A stretch of DNA of 64,000 bases from Brachybacterium sp. YJGR34. GTDB lineage: Bacteria > Actinomycetota > Actinomycetes > Actinomycetales > Dermabacteraceae. A model generated the notes under the pieces. It saw only the letters and a program-made list of their open reading frames with translations. It ran no database searches and was not told where the DNA came from. Position numbers and translations under genes: made by a program. Below are positions 25,978-35,071 of the stretch, piece after piece. The first letter of the stretch is position 1; the number at the start of each line of letters is the position of its first letter. The DNA lies in the NCBI RefSeq assembly GCF_003347015.1, contig NZ_PNFB01000009.1, positions 61,786 to 125,785 on the forward strand, written 5' to 3'.

Positions 25978-27237
25978 TCAGAATCCGGTGTCGGTGGGGC
26001 GGGGGTAGACGGCGCGGTACTTGCGCACGAAGTTCAGTCCGGAGACCAGCGAGTAGGCCCTCATCCACAGACCCTCGGGACGGTACCGGAAGGGGTTGCG
26101 CAGCCCGCGGCGCGCCACGCGGCGCACGCGCTCGTGCAGGGCGGGATCGCGCACATAGCGCAGCACCAGGCGCAGCGGCAGGATCGTGTAGAGCACCGGC
26201 GAGGTCACGACCACCTGGTCGAGATCGCGCCCGTGGACCCGGTCCTCGACCACGTGGCGCGCCACGGGCTCCCCCGCGGCGGTGACGTAGTAGTTGTTGC
26301 GGCCGATGCGCGGATTGATCTCGAAGAAGCACTCGCGCCCGGTGCGCGGGTCGACCTTGACGTCGAAGTTCGCGAAGCCCACGTAGTCCACCGCGTCGAG
26401 GAACCTCTCGGCCGCGGCGGTGAGGGTGGGGTGCTCGCCCACCACCATCGCCGCCGGGCGGCCCAGGGCGTCGGGGGTGTGCTCGCCCAGCAGCACCTGG
26501 GCGGCGCACAGCAGGGTGACCCGCCCGCGGCTGCTGCGGTAGGCCGTGATCGAGCGCTGGGCGGTGTCGTCCCCCTCGATCAGCTCCTGGAAGAGGAAGC
26601 GGCCGGTGAAGCCGGCGGCGCGCAGGTCCGCCACCAGCGCCTGCTGCTGCGCGGGCGTCTCGAGGAAGAACACCTTCTTCTTCCCGGGGAAGTCGACGTG
26701 GTGGTACTCGGCGGTGTTGGCGGCCTTGCCCACCACCGGGTAGGACCAGGGCAGCTCCGCGGCGCCGTTCCAGTCCGGCTCCTCGGCGCGGGAGAAGTCG
26801 ACGATCACGGTGGGCACCGTGGCGATGTCCAGCTCCTCGCAGATCTCGGCGAACTCCGCCTTGTCCGCCAGGCGGGCGAGCAGGGCGCCGTCGACCTGGG
26901 CGAGCAGGTAGTGGGGCTCGAGATCGTCGCGGAAGCGGTCGATGAAGGCGATCAGCGAGTCCGCATTGGTCAGCAGCAGGGCGGGGCGACCCGCCGGGCG
27001 GCGCGCGGCGAGGTCCACGAGCGCGTCGCGCATCTCCTCGTCGCTCGACTCGGCGCCCAGGACCAGCAGGTCCGAGGTCGCGGTGTGCTCGTTCATCGCC
27101 ACCGGGACCCTCACCACGGTGGTGCAGCGCATCCCGTACTGCTGATGGAACGCGATGGTGAGGTTCAGGGAGTTCAGGCCGGCCCCGAGCACGACGACGT
27201 CGAATCCGGGGTCGACCGGCGTGGAGCGCGATCGCAT
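25978..27237 (-). CDS. ATP-grasp carboxylate-amine ligase, D-aspartate-ligase-like (copy 1)
   Basis: A 419-residue paralogue of the downstream gene: VVVLGAGLNSLNLTIAFHQQYGM, DKAEFAEICEELDIATVPTVIVDF, YPVVGKAANTAEYHHVDFPGKKK, QELIEGDDTAQRS and FFEINPRIGRNNYYVTAAG. The clear divergence between the copies suggests two specificities, as would be needed for a two-residue interpeptide bridge. Acts in the cytoplasm on soluble or lipid-linked precursors if the family inference holds. Leaderless: TAGGAT six bases before the ATG. No D-amino-acid racemase is adjacent. Confidence 0.8.
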   Translation of the reverse strand: MRSRSTPVDPGFDVVVLGAGLNSLNLTIAFHQQYGMRCTTVVRVPVAMNEHTATSDLLVLGAESSDEEMRDALVDLAARRPAGRPALLLTNADSLIAFIDRFRDDLEPHYLLAQVDGALLARLADKAEFAEICEELDIATVPTVIVDFSRAEEPDWNGAAELPWSYPVVGKAANTAEYHHVDFPGKKKVFFLETPAQQQALVADLRAAGFTGRFLFQELIEGDDTAQRSITAYRSSRGRVTLLCAAQVLLGEHTPDALGRPAAMVVGEHPTLTAAAERFLDAVDYVGFANFDVKVDPRTGRECFFEINPRIGRNNYYVTAAGEPVARHVVEDRVHGRDLDQVVVTSPVLYTILPLRLVLRYVRDPALHERVRRVARRGLRNPFRYRPEGLWMRAYSLVSGLNFVRKYRAVYPRPTDTGF

Positions 27238-27243
27238 GGGCCG

Positions 27244-27249
27244 ATCCTA
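27244..27249 (-). promoter_or_regulatory. -10 box of ATP-grasp operon leaderless promoter
   Basis: TAGGAT (minus strand) six bases before the ATG at 27237, a consensus-like actinobacterial -10. Confidence 0.55.
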
Positions 27250-27267
27250 GCGATCGGAGCGTCCCGA

Positions 27268-27293
27268 GCCGCACCGCCACACGGCGGCGCGGC
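27268..27293 (-). terminator. Hairpin after the maltodextrin operon
   Basis: Arms CCGC-CCGCC / GGCGG-GCGG with one A/C mismatch and an ACAC loop, 13 bases past the stop of the last GH13 gene. No T-run. Likely operon end, separating it from the ATP-grasp pair. Confidence 0.5.
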
Positions 27294-27306
27294 CCAGGTC
27301 ACGCTC

Positions 27307-28992
27307 TCAGGCGCTGCGCAGCCAGAGGGTGCTCTGTGCGGGCAGCACCGTGGCAGGCGCACCGGGAGCGACCGCCGCCGTCCCCGCGACCGAGGACAGC
27401 AGCGCCTCGGCCCCCTCGTACGCGCTGTCCGCGGGCAGCGTGACGTCCTCCGCTCCGGTGGTGACCAGCACGGTGAGCTCTCCGCGGCGCACGGCGAGCA
27501 CGCCCGCGGGCGCATCGCCCGGGAACTCGACGGGCGCCGCGGAGCGACCCAGTTCGAACTCGCGGCGCAGGCGGAGGCCCGCCCGGTACATCTCGAGGGT
27601 GGAGCCGGGCACCCCGTCCTGCGCGTCGACGGACAGCGGACCGAACTCCTCCGGCTGCGGCAGCCAGGACGCGCCGGACGGGGAGAAGCCGTAGGCGGGC
27701 GCGTGCTGCTCCCAGGGGATCGGCACCCGGCAGCCGTCGCGGCCGGGCACCCCGGCGCGATGATGGGAGGGGTCCTCGCGCAGCGCGTCGGGGATCTCCC
27801 GCACCTCCGGCAGGCCCAGCTCCTCGCCCTGGTACAGGTAGGCGGAGCCGGGCAGGGCCAGCATCAGCAGGCTCGCGGCCCGGGCGCGGCGCAGGCCCTG
27901 CTGAGCATCGGGCACCTCGTCGCGGCGCAGGCCCTCCCCGAAGCGGTAGTCGGCGTCGAAGCCGTAGCGGGAGGCGTGGCGGATGACGTCGTGGTTCGAG
28001 AGCACCCAGGTGGTGGGCGCGCCCACGGCGTCCGCGAGGGCCAGGGGCTCCTCGATCGCCTTCCGCAGGGTCTCCACGCCCCAGCGGGCCTGGAGGAAGC
28101 CGAAGTTGAAGGACTGATGGGCCTCCGCCGGACCGATGTAGCGCGGCACCCGGTGCTCGGGGATCCACGCCTCGAGCACCATCATGCGCTCGCCCTCGTA
28201 GGCGTCGAGGATCGGCCGCCACTCGCGGTAGATCTCCAGCACCCCGTCGTTGTCGAAGTACGGCGGCAGCTCGCCCTCGGGGATGTCGATCAGGCCCTCG
28301 GCGTTGGTCTCCGCATCCGGCAGCCCCTCGGGCTTGACCATGCCGTGGGCGACGTCGACCCGGAAGCCGTCGGCCCCGCGGTCCAGCCAGAAGCGCAGCA
28401 CGTCGCGGAACAGGGCGTGGACGTCCTCGTGGTCCCAGTTCCAGTCCGGCTGGGAGGTGTCGAAGATGTGCAGGTACCACTGGCCGGGCGTGCCGTCGGG
28501 CTCGGTGACACGGGTCCAGGCGGGGCCGTGGAAGATCGAGGTCCAGTTGTTCGGCGGCAGCTCGCCGTCCTCGCCGCGGCCGTCGCGGAAGACGTACAGC
28601 TCGCGCTCGGGGGAGCCGGGACCGGCGGCCAGGGCCCGCTGGAAGAGCACGTGCTGATCGGAGGAATGGTTGGGGACGATGTCCACGATCACCTTGAGCC
28701 CCAGCTCGTGGGAGCGGGTGATGAGCGCGTCGGCGTCGGCGAGGGAGCCGAAGCGCGGGTCGACGTCGGTGTAGTCGGCCACGTCGTAGCCGGCGTCCTT
28801 CTGCGGCGAGGTGTAGAAGGGCGAGAGCCACAGGGCGTCCACGCCCAGGTCGCGCAGGTGCTCCAGGCGCCGGGTGATACCGGGCAGGTCGCCCATGCCG
28901 TCGCCGTCCGCGTCGGCGAAGGAGCGGGGGTAGACCTGGTAGACGACGGCGTCGCGCCACCACTGCTCGTGCTGCTGGTCGGTCGGGGTCAT
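27307..28992 (-). CDS. GH13 alpha-glucosidase (oligo-1,6-glucosidase/alpha-glucosidase type)
   Basis: A 561-residue GH13 enzyme hydrolysing alpha-glucosides from maltodextrins. Conserved regions in order: WWRDAVVYQVYPRSFAD at the start, VDIVPNHSSDQH, GFRVDVAHGM with the catalytic Asp, MVLEAWIPEH with the acid/base Glu, LSNHDVIRH with the third carboxylate. Length and QVYPRSF opening match exo-acting alpha-glucosidases. No signal peptide, so cytoplasmic. Its ATG overlaps the previous GH13 stop by four bases. Last gene of malE-malF-malG-GH13-GH13. Confidence 0.94.
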   Translation of the reverse strand: MTPTDQQHEQWWRDAVVYQVYPRSFADADGDGMGDLPGITRRLEHLRDLGVDALWLSPFYTSPQKDAGYDVADYTDVDPRFGSLADADALITRSHELGLKVIVDIVPNHSSDQHVLFQRALAAGPGSPERELYVFRDGRGEDGELPPNNWTSIFHGPAWTRVTEPDGTPGQWYLHIFDTSQPDWNWDHEDVHALFRDVLRFWLDRGADGFRVDVAHGMVKPEGLPDAETNAEGLIDIPEGELPPYFDNDGVLEIYREWRPILDAYEGERMMVLEAWIPEHRVPRYIGPAEAHQSFNFGFLQARWGVETLRKAIEEPLALADAVGAPTTWVLSNHDVIRHASRYGFDADYRFGEGLRRDEVPDAQQGLRRARAASLLMLALPGSAYLYQGEELGLPEVREIPDALREDPSHHRAGVPGRDGCRVPIPWEQHAPAYGFSPSGASWLPQPEEFGPLSVDAQDGVPGSTLEMYRAGLRLRREFELGRSAAPVEFPGDAPAGVLAVRRGELTVLVTTGAEDVTLPADSAYEGAEALLSSVAGTAAVAPGAPATVLPAQSTLWLRSA

Positions 28993-31028
28993 GCGGATCC
29001 TTCCGGGGGAGGGGTCGAGGTCAGGACGACGGCGCCGGGGCCGTCGGCCCGGAGGGTCAGGGCGGTGCCGGTGCGGTGCGCGGCGAGGGGGCCGACGCGA
29101 TGCCGGAGGTGCCGCACGCCGGGGGCGTCGAGACCGGGGACGGCGAGATCCAGGGAGATCTCCTCGTGGGCGGCCCGCGCGAGGTGCACCACGGTATCCC
29201 CGGCGGGGTGGGTGCGCGCGAAGGTGATCGCCTCGGGCCCCACGTGCAGCCAGCGCAGCCCGCCGCGGCGCAGCGAGACCTCCGCGCGGCGCAGCCCCAG
29301 CAGGGCCCGGGTCCGGGCGAGGACCTCGCGGTCGACGGGGCCGGCGGGCTCGGCGCGCGCGGGATCGAGCGCCGCCCAGGGCATCGGGGTGCGGGAGTGC
29401 TCCCCGGTGGTCCCCTCGGCGCCCAGCTCGTCGCCCGCGAACACCGTGGGCACCCCCGGCAGCGTCGCGAGCGCCGCGATCGCCACCAGCTGCCGCTCCC
29501 GGCTGCCCACCACCGTGCGGGTGCGCGGGGTGTCGTGGCTGGCCAGCTGGTTCTGGGAGTGGAGCCGGGCCGGCCAGGGCAGCTGGGCGTTGTAGTCGCG
29601 CAGCGTCCGCCAGATCGCCCCGCCGTCCAGGCGCGGGATCGTCAGCGGCAGGCCCAGCCAGTTCAGGTCCGTCTCCTCCGCGGCGAGCCAGGCCCACAGC
29701 GGGCGGGTGAAGCCGGAGTAGTTCATGGTCCCGTGCCAGCCGTCGCCGGCCAGGTCGCCGCTGGCGTCGTGGCCGTGCTCGGCCAGCAGCCAGGTCCCGC
29801 GTCCCGTGCGCCGGGCGACCTCCCGCTGGGTGGCGCGCAGATCGCGGGCCACGCGGTGGGCGAGGTCCGTCGCGCCGTGGCGGCCGGTCATGTTCGCCAC
29901 GTCGATGCGCCAGCCGTCGGCGGCGAACGGCTCGGCGAGGTACCGGCCCACCACGCTGTCCGCCCCGCGCAGCAGGCGGGAGCGCAGCGTCTCGTCGCGG
30001 TGGTCGAGCTTGGGCAGGGAGGGGACGTCGAGCCAGCTGACGTAGGAGTCGGGATGACCCCCGGTGCCGTCCGGGCCGTCCTCGAACAGGTAGAAGCCCG
30101 CCTCCTCGCCGCCGGCATCGGCGCGGGCGGCGCGGAACCACTCGTGGCCGTCCCCGGTGTGGTTCGTGGTGAGGTCCAGCAGCAGGCGCATGCCGCGCGC
30201 GTGCAGCGCGCGGGAGAGCCGCACGAGCGCCTCGTCCCCGCCCAGCAGCGGGTCGACCCGCTCGAAGGTCGAGGCGTCGTAGCGGTGCACGGAGCCCGCC
30301 GGGAACACGGGGGTGAGGTACACGGTGTCCGCGCCGAGGGAGGCGATGTGGTCGAGGTGCTCGATGACGCCGTCGAGATCACCGCCGTAGTGCTGCCGGC
30401 CCGTGAGCTCGCCGTGCACCGCCGGCTCCTCGTCCCAGGCCATGGGGATCGCCCAGTCGGGCAGGGCGGCGCCGCCGGGGCCCGTCGGCCGTCCGTCCGG
30501 GTCCGTCGCGGCGGCGGCGGAGCGGGCGAAGCGATCCGGGAAGACCTGGTAGACGATCGCGTCGGCCACCCAGTCCGGCGCCGGCTCGTGCGCGACGAGG
30601 CGGAAGTCCGTGGCGTCGGCGACGTCCCAGGGCACCAGGCCCGCCGCCGTCAGCCACGCGTAGGCGGGCGCCTGGGCGCCCGAGGCCGTGCGGGCGCCCG
30701 GCGCGGCGAGCACGCAGAAGCGGTAGGGCACGACGGGGGAGTCCGCGGCGAGGGTCGTGGTGAGCCAGCGCCCGCGGTCGTCATCGGCCTCTCCGCCGGG
30801 CTCCTCGACCTCGAGGGTCCGGGTGAGGATCTCGCCGTCGACGACCGCGCGCAGCGCCACCGTGCGGGCGGGATAGGCGGCCGGCACATGCACCCGCAGG
30901 CGCACGCGCTCGCCGAGGGGGACCGTCGCCGAGGGCGTCACATGGACCGGCCCGCCGTCGTGGTGGGGCTGCTCGAGCAGGGGGACGGCCGTGTGATCCG
31001 GAGCGGGCGTGGGGCGGGGCGCCGTCAT
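28989..31028 (-). CDS. GH13 maltodextrinase/neopullulanase-like enzyme
   Basis: A 679-residue GH13 protein. Residues 1-150 are a beta-sandwich-like N-terminal domain (LGERVRLRVHVPAAYPARTVAL); the catalytic barrel starts at DAIVYQVFPDRFARS and carries LLLDLTTNHTGDGHEWF, GWRIDVANM (nucleophile Asp), TWLLAEHGHD (acid/base Glu) and LASHDTPRT. The N-domain and QVFPDRF start fit cyclomaltodextrinase/neopullulanase/maltogenic amylase types. No signal peptide: an intracellular enzyme for imported maltodextrins. ATG overlaps the permease stop by four bases. Confidence 0.92.
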   Translation of the reverse strand: MTAPRPTPAPDHTAVPLLEQPHHDGGPVHVTPSATVPLGERVRLRVHVPAAYPARTVALRAVVDGEILTRTLEVEEPGGEADDDRGRWLTTTLAADSPVVPYRFCVLAAPGARTASGAQAPAYAWLTAAGLVPWDVADATDFRLVAHEPAPDWVADAIVYQVFPDRFARSAAAATDPDGRPTGPGGAALPDWAIPMAWDEEPAVHGELTGRQHYGGDLDGVIEHLDHIASLGADTVYLTPVFPAGSVHRYDASTFERVDPLLGGDEALVRLSRALHARGMRLLLDLTTNHTGDGHEWFRAARADAGGEEAGFYLFEDGPDGTGGHPDSYVSWLDVPSLPKLDHRDETLRSRLLRGADSVVGRYLAEPFAADGWRIDVANMTGRHGATDLAHRVARDLRATQREVARRTGRGTWLLAEHGHDASGDLAGDGWHGTMNYSGFTRPLWAWLAAEETDLNWLGLPLTIPRLDGGAIWRTLRDYNAQLPWPARLHSQNQLASHDTPRTRTVVGSRERQLVAIAALATLPGVPTVFAGDELGAEGTTGEHSRTPMPWAALDPARAEPAGPVDREVLARTRALLGLRRAEVSLRRGGLRWLHVGPEAITFARTHPAGDTVVHLARAAHEEISLDLAVPGLDAPGVRHLRHRVGPLAAHRTGTALTLRADGPGAVVLTSTPPPEGSA

Positions 31029-31927
31029 CCCTTCACCGCCCCGGAGGTGGAGCCGCCGATGATGAAGCGCTGCAGGAACTGGTACAGCACGATCACCGGG
31101 ATCATGATCATCACAGAGCCCGCGGCGAAGACGCCGAGGTTGTTCGACCGGTCGCCGCTGAGCAGCCCGTACAGGCCCACGGCGAGGGTCTTGGTGTCGT
31201 TCGAGGTGAGGAAGATCGAGCCCAGCAGGAACTCGCTGAGCACGCCCACCAGCGCCAGCAGGGCGGTGGTGGCGAGGATCGGTGTGAGCGTGGGCAGCAG
31301 GATCCTGGTGAAGACCTGCCAGTGGGTGCAGCCGTCGATGATCCCTGCCTCGTCCAGCTCCTTGGGCACGGTGTCGAAGAAGCCCTTGATCAGCCACACC
31401 TGGCCCAGCGAGCCGCCCAGCAGCACCACGATGTAGCCCGGCAGGGAGTCCAGACCCAGGATCGGCACGATGTCGCCCAGGCCCGCGATCATCGTGTACA
31501 CGGCGATCATGGCGAGGAACGCCGGGAACATCATCACCAGCAGCAGGGCCAGCAGCCCCACGCGCCGGCCGGTGAAGCGGAAGCGGCTGAAGGCGTAGGC
31601 CGCCAGGGTCGAGAGGAACACCTGGGTGCCCGCGACCACGGTGCAGACCACGACGGTGTTGAGGTACCAGCGCAGGAAGGGGCCGCGGGCGCCGCTGAGC
31701 AGCTCCTGGTAGTGCACGAGGCTGAACGCCCGCGGCAGCAGACCCGAGGAGGACACCGTCCCCAGCGGGTTCAGCGAGGCGGAGACGACGAACAGGATCG
31801 GGAAGGCCGCGAAGGCCACGGCGAGCAGGCCCACGAGGTGGCGCCAGCCGATCTCGCCCATCCAGCGGCGCAGCGGCATGCGCCGCGGGGCGGCGGCGGG
31901 GGAGGGGTGCAGGTCGGTGGTGCTCAT
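31025..31927 (-). CDS. malG: Maltose/maltodextrin ABC transporter permease MalG
   Basis: A 300-residue inner-membrane permease with six predicted hydrophobic segments. The EAA loop that contacts the ATPase is KELDEAGIIDGCTHWQVFTRILLP. The ending QRFIIGGSTSGAVKG is the typical MalG C-terminus. It partners with MalF in the next upstream gene. No ATPase gene is in the cluster, as in actinobacteria that share a general MsiK ATPase. Confidence 0.94.
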   Translation of the reverse strand: MSTTDLHPSPAAAPRRMPLRRWMGEIGWRHLVGLLAVAFAAFPILFVVSASLNPLGTVSSSGLLPRAFSLVHYQELLSGARGPFLRWYLNTVVVCTVVAGTQVFLSTLAAYAFSRFRFTGRRVGLLALLLVMMFPAFLAMIAVYTMIAGLGDIVPILGLDSLPGYIVVLLGGSLGQVWLIKGFFDTVPKELDEAGIIDGCTHWQVFTRILLPTLTPILATTALLALVGVLSEFLLGSIFLTSNDTKTLAVGLYGLLSGDRSNNLGVFAAGSVMIMIPVIVLYQFLQRFIIGGSTSGAVKG

Positions 31928-31940
31928 GATGTCCTTCGGG

Positions 31941-33521
31941 TCAGTTGACGTCTTCGAGGACGTTCGTGAAGCGGAACTGGATCATCGCGAGCACGCCGGT
32001 GATCGCGAACAGGACCACGGACACGGCTGAGGCGAAGCCGAAGTCGGCTCCGGAGCCGCCGAAGGCGATGCGGTAGATCATCGAGATGAGGATGTCCGTG
32101 CCGCCGCGCGTGTACTCGCCCGGCAGGAAGGGCCCGCCCTCGGTGAGCAGCTGGATCGCGTTGAAGTTGTTGAAGTTGAAGGCGAAGGAGGCGACCAGCA
32201 GCGGGGCCACGGCCACCAGCAGCAGCGGGGTGACCACCTTCGCGGTGGTCTGCAGGCGGCTCGCGCCGTCGATCCGGGCGGCCTCCATGACGTCGCCGGG
32301 GATGGCCTGCAGCGCCCCGGTGGAGACGATGAACATGTAGGGGAAGCCCATCCACAGGTTCGTCAGCAGCACGGCGACCTTCGCGAGCGTGGGATCCCCG
32401 AGCCAGTTCAGGTCCAGCCCCAGGGTCTGGTTGATGAGGCCGAAGTCGCGGTTGTAGAAGTTCGACCACACCAGCAGCGAGATGAAGCCGGGCACGGCGT
32501 AGGGCATCAGCAGGATCGAGCGGTACGCCCGGCGCCCGCGCAGGCGCGGATCGTTGAGGACCAGGGCCAGGGCGAAGCCGACCACGAAGGTGAGCCCCAC
32601 CGATCCCAGCGCGAAGGCGAGGGTCCAGACGAAGGCGCCGGCGAACTGCTGGGCGATCTTTCCGTCGGTGACCAGGCGCTCGTAGTTGCCCAGGCCCACG
32701 CCCTGCAGCCAGGACTGGCTGAAGGCCCGCTCGCCCTCGGCGTCCACGAAGTACTCCGAGTCGCCGACGGTGCCGACGGTGTAGACCTCGCCGGTGGAGG
32801 TGTCGGTGAGCGTGTCGGCGGCCGCGTCGTAGGTGATGACCGTGGTGCCCTCGAAGGCCTGGTCCGGTCCCTGCAGGCGCACCGCCGAGGAGTCGTCCAC
32901 GGGCACGGCGAGCTCCTGCAGCGTGTCGTAGGCGGCGTTGACCTCGCGGGCGTCGAGGATCTCGTAGCCCGCGGCGTCGGTGACGGCGCCGCCGGCCACG
33001 GTCACCGCGGAGGGATCGACGGCCTCCAGGGGCTCGTCGGCCGCGCCGCGCAGCACCGTGCCGTCGGCCGGATCCACCAGGAACAGGGTGAAGGGGCCCT
33101 CGGTGGCGTCGCCGGTGGTGGCGACGCTCGCGGTGTACCAGGTGGAGTCCTCGCTCTGCTGCACGGAGCTCGCGACGATGGTGTCGACGGCCTCCTGCTT
33201 GGTGCCGCGGGTGCCGTCGCCGAAGTTCGTGAAGGAGTAGCCGACGGTCAGGATGATCGGCGTGACCAGGAAGACGGCCAGCAGGGCCGTGCCCGGGAAC
33301 AGGTACTTGCCGGGGATGAAGCGCCGGGTCGAGTAGAGCACGAAGATCCCGGCCGCGGCGCCGAGGATGACGATCAGCCACATCCACTGCTGCTGCGCGA
33401 TGGTGATCGGCACGGTGAAGGCCGTGACGGCCAGGACGGTGCCGAGGAGCACCACGCGGGCGAGCACGGCGGGGATCGAGGTGGAGCGCTCGCGGGCTGC
33501 GGGCGCCGAGGAGCTGGGCAT
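31941..33521 (-). CDS. malF: Maltose/maltodextrin ABC transporter permease MalF
   Basis: A 526-residue permease. Two or three N-terminal membrane helices, then a periplasm-side-type insertion of about 170 residues (120-300) rich in Asp/Thr/Ala, as in E. coli MalF, then the six-helix core with the EAA loop GDVMEAARIDGASRLQTTAK. ATG 33521 is preceded by an AAAGG ribosome site; the frame is open much further upstream through malE in another frame. The stop is 13 bases before malG. Confidence 0.93.
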   Translation of the reverse strand: MPSSSAPAARERSTSIPAVLARVVLLGTVLAVTAFTVPITIAQQQWMWLIVILGAAAGIFVLYSTRRFIPGKYLFPGTALLAVFLVTPIILTVGYSFTNFGDGTRGTKQEAVDTIVASSVQQSEDSTWYTASVATTGDATEGPFTLFLVDPADGTVLRGAADEPLEAVDPSAVTVAGGAVTDAAGYEILDAREVNAAYDTLQELAVPVDDSSAVRLQGPDQAFEGTTVITYDAAADTLTDTSTGEVYTVGTVGDSEYFVDAEGERAFSQSWLQGVGLGNYERLVTDGKIAQQFAGAFVWTLAFALGSVGLTFVVGFALALVLNDPRLRGRRAYRSILLMPYAVPGFISLLVWSNFYNRDFGLINQTLGLDLNWLGDPTLAKVAVLLTNLWMGFPYMFIVSTGALQAIPGDVMEAARIDGASRLQTTAKVVTPLLLVAVAPLLVASFAFNFNNFNAIQLLTEGGPFLPGEYTRGGTDILISMIYRIAFGGSGADFGFASAVSVVLFAITGVLAMIQFRFTNVLEDVN

Positions 33522-33565
33522 GGCGACGTCGCCTTTCACGGGAGGGGTCGAGGAGGGCAGGAGCG

Positions 33566-33592
33566 GCCCGGGCCCCGCGACGGGGCCCGGGC
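33566..33592 (-). terminator. Stem-loop between malE and malF
   Basis: Perfect 12-base arms GCCCGGGCCCCG / CGGGGCCCGGGC with a three-base loop, six bases past the malE stop. Without a T-run it probably protects the malE mRNA 3' end or reduces read-through, giving more binding protein than permease. Confidence 0.7.
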
Positions 33593-33598
33593 GCGCGC

Positions 33599-34888
33599 TC
33601 AGCTCCCGATCTGCGCGGTGATCTCCTCGCCGGCGGACGTCATGGTCGGCTCCGGGTCGGCGCCGCCGACGATGTTCGCCTGGGCCTGGCCCAGGGGCTG
33701 CCAGATGGCGGCCATCTCGGGGATGGCGGGCATCGGGTCGGCGTCCTCGGCGAGCTCGGCGATCTGCACCAGCTCGGGGTAGTCGGCGGCGAGCTTCTCC
33801 TGCAGCTCGAGGTTCACCGGCGGCAGCTCGTTGTGCGGGAACATCTGCTCGGCGATGTCCGGGGAGGAGGCGACGGCGCTCGCGAACTGCTGGGCGAAGG
33901 CCGGGTTCGCGCCCTGCGAGGCGACGAAGAAGGCGTTGACCCCGGCGAAGGGAACGGCCGGATCGAGGCCGTCGAAGCCGGGCACGGCGCTCATCGTGAC
34001 GTCGATGCCCGCGGTGCGGATGTCGGCCAGCGCCCACGGTCCGGAGACCAGGTAGGCGGCCTTGCCGTCGGTGAACAGGGAGATCGCGTTGTCGCCCGTG
34101 ATCGAGGTCTTGAGCACCCCGTCGGCACCGAGCGCACCGATCTTCTCGCCCGCGGAGACCGAGCCCTCGCCGCCCACGCCCACATCGGAGGGATCGGGAT
34201 CGCCCTCGGCGGTGGTGCCGAAGAGGTAGCCGCCGCCGGAGGTGTACAGGGGCTCCATGTGGTACGCATCGCCCTGCTCGCCGACCGGCAGCGAGAGCAC
34301 GTTCTCGGCGCCGCCGGCCCTCCCGGCCTCGACCAGCTCCTCGACGGTGGCCGGTGCGGGGACGGAGGTGAGGTCGTTGTTGGCGTACAGCACGAGGGTC
34401 TCCACGGCGTAGGGCACGCCGTAGACCTGGCCGTCGTAGGTCACGGCCGTCATGCCGATGGGAGCGATCGTCTCCTCGGTGCCCGGCGGCAGCTGCACGG
34501 GGGAGAGGGACCCGTTCTGCACCAGGTTCCCGATCCAGTCGTGGGCGGCCACGATCATGTCCGGACCGTTGCCGGAGGCGTTGGCGGTGATGAAGTTCGG
34601 CTGCAGCTGGTCGGCCACGGTCTGCACGGCGACGGTGAGCCCGTTGGCCTCGCCCCAGGCGGCGGCGGGCCCCTCGAGCGCCCCGGCCTTGACCTCGTCG
34701 GCCCAGATCACGAGGTCCGCGTCGGCGCGCTCGGGCGCCGCGCCCTCCTCGCCACCGCCGTCGGAGGCGGCTCCTGCGGCATCGGAGGCGTCGGTGGAGC
34801 TCTCGGCGTCTCCGCCGCAGGCGGCGAGAGCGGCGGCGCCGACGGTCAGGCCGCCCAGGGTGAGAAAGTTCTTGCGACGGATCTGCAT
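33599..34888 (-). CDS. malE: Maltodextrin-binding lipoprotein MalE
   Basis: A 429-residue extracellular solute-binding protein (family 1). The signal is a lipobox LAAC with the lipidated Cys24, preceded by MQIRRKNF, which is Arg-rich and weakly Tat-like. Residues 26-50 are an Asp/Ala/Glu-rich linker. Maltose-binding features: LVIWADEVKAGALE, GDAYHMEPLYTSGGGYLFG and PFAGVNAFFVASQGANPAFAQ. AAAGGAGAA ribosome site before the ATG at 34888. First gene of the operon, divergent from its LacI regulator. Confidence 0.94.
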   Translation of the reverse strand: MQIRRKNFLTLGGLTVGAAALAACGGDAESSTDASDAAGAASDGGGEEGAAPERADADLVIWADEVKAGALEGPAAAWGEANGLTVAVQTVADQLQPNFITANASGNGPDMIVAAHDWIGNLVQNGSLSPVQLPPGTEETIAPIGMTAVTYDGQVYGVPYAVETLVLYANNDLTSVPAPATVEELVEAGRAGGAENVLSLPVGEQGDAYHMEPLYTSGGGYLFGTTAEGDPDPSDVGVGGEGSVSAGEKIGALGADGVLKTSITGDNAISLFTDGKAAYLVSGPWALADIRTAGIDVTMSAVPGFDGLDPAVPFAGVNAFFVASQGANPAFAQQFASAVASSPDIAEQMFPHNELPPVNLELQEKLAADYPELVQIAELAEDADPMPAIPEMAAIWQPLGQAQANIVGGADPEPTMTSAGEEITAQIGS

Positions 34889-34948
34889 GGGGTTCTCCTT
34901 TGAATCGCGGCCGTGACCGGCCGGTTGCAGGCGTGTCCGGTGAGAAGA

Positions 34949-34977
34949 ACCGTAAGCGGCGCATCGCGGACGTGCAA
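34949..34977 (-). promoter_or_regulatory. malE promoter
   Basis: Minus strand: -35 TTGCAC (34977-34972), 17-base spacer, -10 TACGGT (34954-34949), about 60 bases before malE. The -35 overlaps the first TGCAAG operator repeat. Confidence 0.55.
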
Positions 34978-35001
34978 GCTGATGCAAGTTCTTTCATGCA
35001 A
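34973..35001. promoter_or_regulatory. TGCAAG repeat operator of the mal divergon
   Basis: Direct repeats TGCAAG at 34973-34978 and 34983-34988, exactly ten bases (one helical turn) apart, and a third TGCAA at 34997-35001. TTGCA-type sites are known for actinobacterial MalR regulators of the LacI family. They lie over the malE -35 and upstream of the divergent lacI gene. Confidence 0.65.
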
Positions 35002-35071
35002 CGATACGATGACGGCCGCGACCCCGATCGCTGTCGAGGACCAGCGCAGAGCGAGGAGTGCGAGGAGAGCC

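Noticed and set aside
24712..29595. Very long plus-strand open frame of more than 1,600 codons
   Set aside because: It is antisense to the ATP-grasp pair and GH13 genes, has low-complexity Arg/Gly/Val composition and no domain; it arises from G/C bias at codon positions.
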